Assembly (NCBI RefSeq): GCF_000719705.1
Contig: NZ_JOHO01000125.1
Span: 1 to 6,158, forward strand
From: Streptomyces sp. NRRL S-350
GTDB lineage: Bacteria > Actinomycetota > Actinomycetes > Streptomycetales > Streptomycetaceae
DNA: 6,158 nucleotides
Reading direction: 5' to 3'
Shown piece after piece: positions 1-5,190 of this stretch (position 1 is the stretch's first letter; each line of letters opens with the position of its first letter). The position numbers and the translations under genes were made by a program. A model generated the notes under the pieces. It did no database searches. It had not been told where the DNA came from and saw only the letters and a list, made by a program, of their open reading frames with translations.

Positions 1-66
1 CAAGCAGAAGACGGCATACGAGATTTCTGCCTGTCTCGTGGGCTCGGAGATGTGTATAAGAGACAG
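1..66 (+). other. Illumina P7 / Nextera read-2 adapter (artificial)
   Basis: This is synthetic library sequence, not genome. In order it holds the P7 flow-cell oligo (1-24), an 8-base i7 index TTCTGCCT (25-32, which I recognise as the Nextera N703 index in adapter orientation), the read-2 stem GTCTCGTGGGCTCGG (33-47) and the 19-base Tn5 mosaic end AGATGTGTATAAGAGACAG (48-66). Genomic sequence starts at 67. The adapter was not trimmed before assembly, so the contig ends at a library-fragment end and says nothing about a natural boundary. Confidence 0.98.
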
Positions 67-71
67 GTCAT
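67..71 (-). CDS. Start of the next operon gene, cut by the adapter (first five bases only)
   Basis: On the minus strand an ATG at 71-69 lies five bases after the dehydratase stop. It is preceded by GGGGGAG (86-80) at an ideal 8-nt spacing, with the ribosome site inside the 3' end of the dehydratase gene. Only ATGAC is present before the adapter, so the protein would begin Met-Thr. What is seen is a start codon and a good ribosome site. That it is a real, translationally coupled fourth gene of the operon is inference, and nothing can be said about its product. Confidence 0.4.
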
Positions 72-76
72 GGGGT

Positions 77-1009
77 TCACTCCCCCGCCGGGGCCAGGCG
101 GGCCCAGCCGGCCTTGACGGCGGTGCCCGCGTCGGTGGCGATGGTGAAGCGCACCACCGTGCCCCGGTCGTAGGGCTGCAGGGTCAGGCGCAGTTCGGTG
201 TCGGGGCGGGCGGGGGCGGCGAAGCGGGCGCCGAGGGCGGTGAGGCGGGCGGGGTCGCCGTGGCCGTGGCGGTCGGTGATCTCCTCGGCGGCCAGGGCGA
301 CCAGGTGCATGCCGTGGGCGATGGTGCCGGGGAAGCCGGCGGCCCGGGCGGCGGTGTCGTCGAGGTGCAGGGGGTTGAGGTCGCCGGAGGCGTGGGCGTA
401 GGCGGCGGTGTCGGCGGCGCTGAGGGTGCGGGTGAGGGTCAGGGGCGGGCCGTCGGGGGTGGTGCCGGGGTGGGCGGGTGCCGGGAGGGTGCCGTGGGGG
501 TCGGTGCCGGTGGCGCCCAGGAGCAGGGCGGCGGTGGCGAGGTCGGCCAGGGGGGTGCCGGTGGCGGCGTCGGTGAGGCGGGTGGCCAGGGCCAGGCGGG
601 TGCCCCGGGCCTCGCGGCGCGCGGCGGTGACCCGGACGTGGACGTCGATGTCGCCGGCGGTCAGCGGGGTGTGGGTGTGGATCTCCTGGGCGAGGTGGAC
701 CACGCCGGTGAAGCCCGGGTCGCCGGCGGTCAGCGCGGTGACGGTGTGCTGGGCGAGGGCGTGGGCGGCGACGAAGGGGTGGGCGGGGGCGGCGCCGTCG
801 CGGGCGGGCGGCCCCAGGCGGGTGCGGGCGGCGGCGCGGTAGGCGGCCAGGTCCTGGGCGGTGACGGTCAGCCGGGCGCGGTACCCCGGCCCGGCCGGCG
901 TCGCGACGGGCCCGGGCGCGGGCGCGGGCGTCGCGCTGCCCGTGGGCGTGGGCGTCGTGGGCGTCGCGGGCGCGGGTGTCGCGGCGGGCGTGGTCGTGGG
1001 TGCGGTCAT
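77..1009 (-). CDS. MaoC-type double-hotdog dehydratase / enoyl hydratase (310 aa)
   Basis: Predicted (R)-specific enoyl-thioester hydratase / 3-hydroxyacyl dehydratase acting in the cytosol on ACP- or CoA-bound acyl chains. Residues about 42-165 form a degenerate N-terminal hotdog half (VVHLAQEIHTHTPLTAGD, 103-120, resembles FAS-type MaoC halves). Residues about 190-305 form the catalytic half, with the hydratase motif YAHASGDLNPLH (204-215: Asp210, Asn212, His215) and GFPGTIAHGM (225-234). The length fits two-hotdog MaoC proteins. The first ~39 residues are a Pro/Thr/Ala linker of low complexity, unusual for the family. The start is set by the ATGA overlap with the upstream synthase gene, which implies translational coupling; the ribosome site is weak (GGTGG). 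Next to a ketosynthase it probably dehydrates the 3-hydroxyacyl intermediate. No ketoreductase is present in the window. Confidence 0.9.
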   Translation of the reverse strand: MTAPTTTPAATPAPATPTTPTPTGSATPAPAPGPVATPAGPGYRARLTVTAQDLAAYRAAARTRLGPPARDGAAPAHPFVAAHALAQHTVTALTAGDPGFTGVVHLAQEIHTHTPLTAGDIDVHVRVTAARREARGTRLALATRLTDAATGTPLADLATAALLLGATGTDPHGTLPAPAHPGTTPDGPPLTLTRTLSAADTAAYAHASGDLNPLHLDDTAARAAGFPGTIAHGMHLVALAAEEITDRHGHGDPARLTALGARFAAPARPDTELRLTLQPYDRGTVVRFTIATDAGTAVKAGWARLAPAGE

Positions 1010-2241
1010 AGCGGGGTCACCACCAGGGTCGAGTTGTGGCCGCCGAAGCCGAAGGAGTTGGACAGGGCCGCGCCGCTGCGGATCGGGCGGGCGGCGGTGT
1101 GCACGACGTCGAGGTCCAGGCCCTCTTCGGTCTTCTCGTGGTTGGCGGTGGGGGGTACGCGGCGGGTGTTCATGGCCTGCACGGCGGCGATCAGCTCGAC
1201 GGCGCCGGCCGCGCCGATCAGGTGGCCCACGGCGCCCTTGGTGGAGGTGACCGGCACGCCGTGGGGGCCGAAGACGGTGCGCAGGGCGGCGGCTTCGGCG
1301 CGGTCGTTGTGCACGGTGGAGGTGCCGTGGGCGTTGACGTGGGCGATGTCGGCGGCGGTGAGGCCGGCGTCCGCCAGGGCCGCGCGCATCGCGGCCACCG
1401 CTCCGGCGCCGTCGGGGCGGGGGTTGGACAGGTGGTAGGCGTCCGAGCTGGAGCCGTACCCGGCGAGCAGGGCGTAGGGGCGGGCGCCGCGGGCGCGGGC
1501 GTCGTGGAGGCGTTCCAGGACGAGGAAGCCGGCGCCTTCGCCCATCACGAAGCCGTCGCGTTCGGTGTCGAAGGGCCGTGAGGCGCGGGCGGGTTCGTCG
1601 TTGCGCTGGGAGTGGGCGCCGAGGTTGCCGAACGCGGCGAGGGTGACCGGGGTCAAGGTGGCCTCGCAGCCGCCGGCGACGACCACGTCGGCGCGCCCGC
1701 TTGCCAGCAGCAGCGCGCCGTGGCCGATCGCGTCCGCGCCGGAGGCGCAGGTGGTCGCGATGGTCAGTGCCGGGCCGCTCCAGCCCAGGCGCATGGCGAT
1801 CTGCGCGGCGGCCGCGTTGGGCATGGTGACCAGCGGCATCAGGGGGGAGACGCGCAGCGGCCCGTGCTCGGTGTACAGGGCCGACTCGCGGTCGCTGGTG
1901 GTGCGTCCGCCCACCGCGGTGCCGACCACGATCGCGCTGCGCCCGGGCGGCGGTTCGGGGTGTCCGGCGTCGCGGTGGGCGGCCAGTGCCGCCAGGGTGC
2001 CGTAGAGGGCGAAGGGGTCCAGGCGGCGGGCGTCCTTGGCGGGCACGGGCCCGTCCGGGGGCAGGGCGGCGACCCGGCAGCCCAGGCGTACCCGGTGGCG
2101 GGCCAGGGCCGGGTCGTCCAGGGCGGCGGCGGTGGAGTGCCCGGAGGCGACGGTGCGCCAGAACTCCTCCACGGTGTGGCCGGCGGGGCTGACCACGCCG
2201 AGGCCGGTGACGGCGATCGGCGGGCGGGCAGGGGGGGCCAT
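1006..2241 (-). CDS. FabF-type beta-ketoacyl-ACP synthase (411 aa)
   Basis: Catalyses decarboxylative Claisen condensation of an acyl thioester with malonyl-ACP. The whole thiolase fold is present and full length for FabF/KAS II. It has VTGLGVVSPAG near the N-terminus, nucleophile Cys165 in TIATTCASGAD, His305 in VNAHGTST, Lys335 and His340 in TKGAVGHLIGAAGA, and the C-terminal NSFGFGGHNSTL (395-405). The complete Cys-His-His set argues for an active condensing enzyme rather than a chain-length factor. ATG 2241 is chosen because AGGAG (2254-2250) sits 8 nt upstream; the earlier in-frame GTG at 2259 overlaps that ribosome site and would be unsupported. The gene overlaps the dehydratase gene by 4 bp and lies 153 bp behind the oxoamine synthase. 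The context suggests a dedicated pathway synthase, not housekeeping fatty acid synthesis. A housekeeping duplicate is the alternative; I see no acyl carrier protein in the window. Confidence 0.94.
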   Translation of the reverse strand: MAPPARPPIAVTGLGVVSPAGHTVEEFWRTVASGHSTAAALDDPALARHRVRLGCRVAALPPDGPVPAKDARRLDPFALYGTLAALAAHRDAGHPEPPPGRSAIVVGTAVGGRTTSDRESALYTEHGPLRVSPLMPLVTMPNAAAAQIAMRLGWSGPALTIATTCASGADAIGHGALLLASGRADVVVAGGCEATLTPVTLAAFGNLGAHSQRNDEPARASRPFDTERDGFVMGEGAGFLVLERLHDARARGARPYALLAGYGSSSDAYHLSNPRPDGAGAVAAMRAALADAGLTAADIAHVNAHGTSTVHNDRAEAAALRTVFGPHGVPVTSTKGAVGHLIGAAGAVELIAAVQAMNTRRVPPTANHEKTEEGLDLDVVHTAARPIRSGAALSNSFGFGGHNSTLVVTPL

Positions 2242-2246
2242 GGCGT

Positions 2247-2254
2247 CCTCTCCT
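2247..2254 (-). promoter_or_regulatory. Ribosome binding site of the ketosynthase gene
   Basis: AGGAGAGG on the minus strand, with AGGAG eight bases before ATG 2241. It decides the start. The in-frame GTG at 2259 lies directly upstream of it, so using that GTG would put the ribosome site inside the gene. Confidence 0.75.
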
Positions 2255-2270
2255 CTCACGGGGCGGGCCG

Positions 2271-2320
2271 TACGGGCAGGCGGGGCGGTGCGGGCAGGCG
2301 GGGCGGTGCGGGCAGGCGGG
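2271..2320. repeat. 18-bp tandem repeat (about 2.8 copies) between oxoamine synthase and ketosynthase genes
   Basis: On the plus strand the unit TGCGGGCAGGCGGGGCGG occurs at 2289-2306. It is preceded at 2271-2288 by a copy that differs only in TA for TG at the start, and followed by a 14-base partial copy at 2307-2320. The rest of the 153-bp spacer (to 2394) continues with looser GCGGGC/TACGGGC units. I see no promoter or clear hairpin here, so the ketosynthase and dehydratase genes may be transcribed from the oxoamine synthase promoter. A weak promoter hidden in the G/C-only stretch cannot be excluded. Confidence 0.85.
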
Positions 2321-2394
2321 CGTACGGGCGGTGGCGGGCTGCGGGCGGTGCGGGTGGTGGCGGCTGCGTACGGGCGGGGTGGGGTGGTGGTGGG

Positions 2395-3606
2395 TCAGAT
2401 CAGGCCGGTCTGGGCGGCGGCGGTCAGGAACGCCTCGGCCGCGAAGTCGATGTCGGCGGCGGTGTGGCGGGCGGTGACCGCGATGCGCAGGCGGGCGAGG
2501 TCGTTGGGCACGGCGGGGGTGACGACGGGCAGGCCGATGACGCCGGCCTTGCGGCAGGCGGTGGCGTAGTCGTAGGCGGCGTCGTCGCTGCCGGCGATGA
2601 CGGGCAGCACGGCGGTGGCGGAGTCCATGGTGGAGATGCCGGCGTCGTTCAGGCGGGCGCGCAGGCGGGCGGCCTGGGTCTGGATGTGGGTGACGCGTTC
2701 GGGTTCGCGGCGCAGGATCCGCAGGGCCTCCAGGGCGGCGCCGGTCTGGGCGGGGCCCAGGGCGGCGGAGAACAGGAACGGGCGGGCGGCGTAGCGCAGG
2801 TGGCCGATGAGGTCGTGGCTGCCGGCGACCCAGCCGCCCATGGAGGGGATGGCCTTGGACAGGGTGCCGAGTTTGACGTCGACGCGCACCCGGTGGCCGA
2901 AGTGCTCCTCGATGCCGCCGCCGCCCGGGCCGATGACGCCCAGGGCGTGGGCCTCGTCGACCATCAGCAGGGCGTCGTGGCGGTCGCAGACCTCGCGCAG
3001 TTCGGGCAGCGGGGCGATGTCGCCGTCCATGGAGTAGACGCTGTCGACGACGACCAGGCGCACCCCGGTGGGGGAGGCGGCCTTGAGGCGGCGTTCCAGG
3101 TGCTCGACGTCGTTGTGGCGAAAGCGGGTGACGGTGGCTCCCGACAGGCGGCAGCCGTCGACGATGGAGGCGTGGTCGTACTTGTCGATCAGGACGGTGT
3201 CGCCCTGGCCGACCAGGGCGCCGACGGTGCCGACGTTGGCGGCGTAGCCGGATCCGAAGACCAGGGCGCGCTCGCGGTGGGCGAAGCGGGCGACCTCGGC
3301 CTCCAGTTCCTCGTGCAGCGGGATGGTGCCGGCCAGGGCGCGCACGCCGTGGTTGCCGGTGCCGTAGACGTCGACGGCGGCCTTGGCGGCGGCCACCACG
3401 CGCTCGTCGCCGGCCAGGCCCAGGTAGCTGTAGCCGGACATCATGAGCAGGCGCTCGCCGTCGAGGTCGCAGTAGGCGCTGTCGCGTTCCATCGTGTAGG
3501 CGACGAAGCTGTTGCGGCGGGAGGGGTCGGACTCCAGTGCGGCCACCCGGGCATTCGTTGCGGCGAGCTTCGGCTCCAGGCGGTCCCATGCTCCGGTGGC
3601 GTTCAC
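2395..3606 (-). CDS. Alpha-oxoamine synthase, PLP-dependent (AONS/KBL/SPT/ALAS family, 403 aa)
   Basis: Fold-type I PLP enzyme that condenses an acyl thioester with an amino acid and releases CO2, giving an alpha-amino ketone. Family marks in order: SGYSYLGLAGD (57-67), the Gly-rich loop GTGNHGVRALAGT (82-94), FGSGYAANVG (117-126), DHASIVDG (144-151, His stacking on PLP), DSVYSMDGDIAPL (188-200), VDEAHALGVIGPGG (216-229, Asp217 to the pyridine nitrogen), Schiff-base lysine Lys251 in LGTLSKAIPSMGG, and LRIAVTARHT (373-382). The length is normal for the family and no carrier domain is fused. The GTG start is fixed by AAGGAG (3620-3615) at 8 nt. It is the first gene of the operon, ahead of a ketosynthase and a dehydratase. 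This fits a secondary-metabolite role better than biotin (BioF), heme (HemA) or threonine catabolism (Kbl), none of whose partner genes are present. Substrates are unknown. Confidence 0.94.
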   Translation of the reverse strand: MNATGAWDRLEPKLAATNARVAALESDPSRRNSFVAYTMERDSAYCDLDGERLLMMSGYSYLGLAGDERVVAAAKAAVDVYGTGNHGVRALAGTIPLHEELEAEVARFAHRERALVFGSGYAANVGTVGALVGQGDTVLIDKYDHASIVDGCRLSGATVTRFRHNDVEHLERRLKAASPTGVRLVVVDSVYSMDGDIAPLPELREVCDRHDALLMVDEAHALGVIGPGGGGIEEHFGHRVRVDVKLGTLSKAIPSMGGWVAGSHDLIGHLRYAARPFLFSAALGPAQTGAALEALRILRREPERVTHIQTQAARLRARLNDAGISTMDSATAVLPVIAGSDDAAYDYATACRKAGVIGLPVVTPAVPNDLARLRIAVTARHTAADIDFAAEAFLTAAAQTGLI

Positions 3607-3690
3607 GGGCGTTTCTCCTTCACGGCTTCACGGGGCTTCACGGGGTTCACGGGGTTCACGGGGTTTCACGGGGTTCACGGGGTTTCACGG
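3602..3690. repeat. TTCACGG short tandem array in the leader of the oxoamine synthase gene
   Basis: The plus-strand core TTCACGG begins at 3619, 3627, 3637, 3646, 3655, 3665, 3674 and 3684 (spacings 8, 10, 9, 9, 10, 9, 10), mostly as TTCACGGGG units. A further copy at 3602 contains the start codon itself. In mRNA sense each unit reads CCCCGTGAA, so each carries a GTG followed by AA, as the true start does (GTGAAC). Only the last has a ribosome site (AAGGAG, 3620-3615). The plus strand also has runs of four G separated by 5-6 bases, which can form a G-quadruplex on the template strand. Confidence 0.9.
3615..3620 (-). promoter_or_regulatory. Ribosome binding site of the oxoamine synthase gene
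   Basis: AAGGAG on the minus strand, 8 nt before GTG 3606. It is the only strong Shine-Dalgarno match near the many GTG-containing repeats upstream, and therefore it fixes the start. Confidence 0.85.
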
Positions 3691-3900
3691 TGGTGCCGGC
3701 TTCGGGGGTTTCTCGGGTTTCTCGGGTTTCGCGGTTGCCGCCGGTTTCGCGGTTTCGCGGGTTTGCGGGTCCGCCCCTTTTCCGGGCCGGGTTCGTTTCC
3801 GGTTTCCGTCCGGTTTCGGTCCGGTTCGGTGTCGGCGGATCGGGGGTCGCCGTTTCGGCGGGGCGCGGTGCGGGCGGCTGCGGGCGGGTTTCCTCGAAGC
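3691..3900. other. Low-complexity G/T-skewed leader segment
   Basis: About 210 bp with no convincing gene. The plus strand is dominated by degenerate GGGTTTC, GGTTTCGCGG and CCGGTTTCGG units of roughly 9-10 bp period, grading into the TTCACGG array. It lies between the proposed operon promoter (3931-3962) and the oxoamine synthase start, so it would form most of a transcribed leader of about 300 nt. Open frames on both strands are repeat artefacts with Ser/Arg/Gly or Arg-Glu-Thr periodicity. I see no riboswitch or tRNA. Confidence 0.6.
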
Positions 3901-3930
3901 CTTCACGCGGGGTGCTCAAGGATGGCTACA

Positions 3931-3962
3931 TTTCTACGCCAGGATGCGCAAGGCGTCCGCAA
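3931..3962 (-). promoter_or_regulatory. Candidate SARP-activated promoter of the oxoamine synthase operon
   Basis: On the minus strand heptamers TTGCGGA (3962-3956) and TTGCGCA (3951-3945) are direct repeats with an exact 11-bp period and a 4-bp spacer. Exactly 8 bp after the second repeat comes TAGAAA (3936-3931), a good actinobacterial -10, with no usable -35 box. For SARPs such as ActII-ORF4 and AfsR, the family rule is heptameric direct repeats about 11 bp apart, the proximal one about 8 bp upstream of the -10 and replacing the -35. A SARP gene is divergently placed next to it. The repeats and spacing are seen directly; binding by this SARP is inferred. Transcription would start near 3923-3925. 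Confidence 0.65.
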
Positions 3963-4058
3963 TAGCCGCTTTCCCGGCCTGCGGTGACGCTCTGACGTGC
4001 GGAAACACTGCGTCCACGACGTATCGGCCGGACGGCGGGTATGTTTTCCCGGCCGGTG

Positions 4059-4089
4059 TTGACACCGCGCATCGCGGCGAATGTATGGT
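4059..4089 (+). promoter_or_regulatory. Possible promoter of the SARP gene
   Basis: A perfect -35 box TTGACA (4059-4064) is followed after 19 bp by TATGGT (4084-4089), which fits TAnnnT. The spacing is long but tolerated by actinobacterial housekeeping sigma factors. Two copies of CGGCCGG (4025-4031 and 4050-4056, 25 bp apart) sit just upstream and could be an operator. If it is correct, the leader is about 170 nt and the ATG at 4041 cannot be the start of the SARP gene. Confidence 0.35.
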
Positions 4090-4268
4090 CGAAAACCGCT
4101 GAAACCGAACGGCTGGTCGGCGGTGAACCGTTGCGGCCCGGGTTTTTCATGCTCTCCCATGCCGACGGCCCGGCGCGGGCCGTCGCTTCCGCTTTGGCTC
4201 AAGGGGGTTGGAGCTACGTTGAACGGCTTCAGGGAAGACAGTCCGTCCGGCAGATCGGGGGCGCGGCG

Positions 4269-5144
4269 ATGCTGATCCGTCTCACCGGCCTGGTGGCGAT
4301 CGAGCACGAGGACGGTGCCCCGCAGCACCTGTCCAGCGCCCAGGCCCAGGTGGCGTTCGCCCGCCTGGTGCTGGAGCGCTCCGCCGGCACCAGCCGCGAC
4401 CAGCTGGCCGACACCATCTGGCCCGACGGGCTGCCCGACACCTGGGCCTCGGCGCTGCGCTCCGTGGTGAGCCGGGTGCGGGCGTTCGTCACCGATCCGG
4501 GGCAGGGGCCCGGCGCCACCCCGCTGATCGCCCAGGGCGGGCGCTACGTGCTGCGCCTGCCCGCGGACGCGGCGGTGGACCTGGAGGCCGCGGCCTCGGC
4601 CGTGGGCGAGGCCGGCGAGGCGCTGGCGGCGGGCAGCCACGCGGTGGCCCAGCAGCTGGCCGCGGGGGCGCTGTCGAACCTGCGCGGCTCGTTCCTGCCC
4701 GACCACGAGGGCGAGTGGGCGCAAGGGGTGCGCGAGCACGTGGACGAACTGCGCATCAGCGCGCTGGAGACCGCGAGCCTGGCGGCGTCGGCGCTGGGCG
4801 AGGAGCACCACGCGCTGCGCTGGGCGGACGAGGCGGTGCGCCGCGCCCCGTTCCGCGAGAGCGCCTACCGGTGCCGGATGGAGGCACTGGCGGCCGCCGG
4901 CAACCGGGCCGAGGCGCTGCGCTGCTACCAGCAGCTGCGCCGGGTACTGGCCGAGGAGCTGGGCATCGACCCGGCCGCCGAGACCCAGGAGCTCTACCTG
5001 GCACTGCTGCGCACCCCCACGCCCGCGCCGCCCGCGCCGACGGCGGCGGTGCGGGCCGTGGACCCGGTACTGATGGGCATCTTCGAGCCGCTGGCCCTGA
5101 CCCGCCTGCCGCGTCCGGCGCCCACCCCGGTCCGCGCGGCCTGA
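4269..5144 (+). CDS. SARP-family transcriptional activator (291 aa)
   Basis: Streptomyces antibiotic regulatory protein: an OmpR-like winged helix that binds direct heptamer repeats and recruits RNA polymerase. Residues 1-98 are the DNA-binding domain: MLIRLTGLVAI, then LSSAQAQVAFARLVL, the helix pair SRDQLADTIWPDGLPDTWASA, SALRSVVSRVRAFV and the wing LIAQGGRYVLRLP. Residues about 103-248 are the BTAD domain (VDLEAAASAVGEAGEAL; ending RCYQQLRRVLAEELGIDPAAETQELYLALL). A Pro/Ala tail of about 40 residues follows. The size matches stand-alone SARPs with no ATPase or sensor domain. The frame is open back to ATG 4041, but codons before 4269 use many A/T third bases (GAA, GCT, TTG, GTT, CTT) and change abruptly to G/C after it. 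The family homology also begins here; the ribosome site is weak (GGGGG, 7 nt). It is divergent from the biosynthetic operon and probably activates it. Confidence 0.92.
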   Translation: MLIRLTGLVAIEHEDGAPQHLSSAQAQVAFARLVLERSAGTSRDQLADTIWPDGLPDTWASALRSVVSRVRAFVTDPGQGPGATPLIAQGGRYVLRLPADAAVDLEAAASAVGEAGEALAAGSHAVAQQLAAGALSNLRGSFLPDHEGEWAQGVREHVDELRISALETASLAASALGEEHHALRWADEAVRRAPFRESAYRCRMEALAAAGNRAEALRCYQQLRRVLAEELGIDPAAETQELYLALLRTPTPAPPAPTAAVRAVDPVLMGIFEPLALTRLPRPAPTPVRAA

Positions 5145-5185
5145 ACCGCCCCCCGCGCCGCCGCCCGCGCGGCCTGAACCGCCCC
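5132..5185 (+). repeat. 21-bp direct repeat duplicating the SARP stop region
   Basis: A 21-bp segment containing GCGGCCTGAACCGCC occurs at 5132-5152 and again, identical, at 5165-5185, an offset of 33 bp. The first copy contains the SARP stop codon. Because 33 is a multiple of three, the second TGA (5175-5177) is in the same frame, so readthrough would add only a few residues. This looks like a short tandem duplication of the end of the gene. Confidence 0.85.
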
Positions 5186-5190
5186 GCCGC

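Noticed and set aside
38..1438. A 466-aa plus-strand frame
   Set aside because: Its start codon lies in the sequencing adapter and it is antisense to the dehydratase and ketosynthase genes.
77..3589. A single 1170-aa minus-strand frame
   Set aside because: Only its last 310 residues are the real MaoC protein. The rest is Arg/Pro-rich out-of-frame reading of the ketosynthase and oxoamine synthase genes, kept open by the high G+C content.
2395..3606. Calling the gene bioF, kbl or hemA
   Set aside because: Family motifs are shared by all of these, and the neighbours do not fit biotin, threonine or heme pathways. A symbol would over-claim.
3602..3690. CRISPR array
   Set aside because: The repeats are 7-10 bp and directly adjoining, with no unique spacers of 30 bp or more, and there are no cas genes.
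3656..3919. 87-aa minus-strand leader ORF starting TTG, with Arg-Glu-Thr repeats
   Set aside because: It lies within the proposed transcribed leader, but has no ribosome site, many GAA/AAA/CGA codons unlike the genes here, and its repeats follow the DNA repeats. Too weak to call.
1612..3987. A 791-aa plus-strand frame with Gly-rich, collagen-like stretches (GFTGFTGFHG)
   Set aside because: It is antisense to three well-supported enzyme genes. The collagen-like part is the TTCACGG array read in triplets.
4081..4275. 64-aa plus-strand ORF whose stop overlaps the SARP start
   Set aside because: An upstream coupled peptide would be attractive, but its ATG overlaps the likely -10 region, no ribosome site is present and its codon use is not gene-like.
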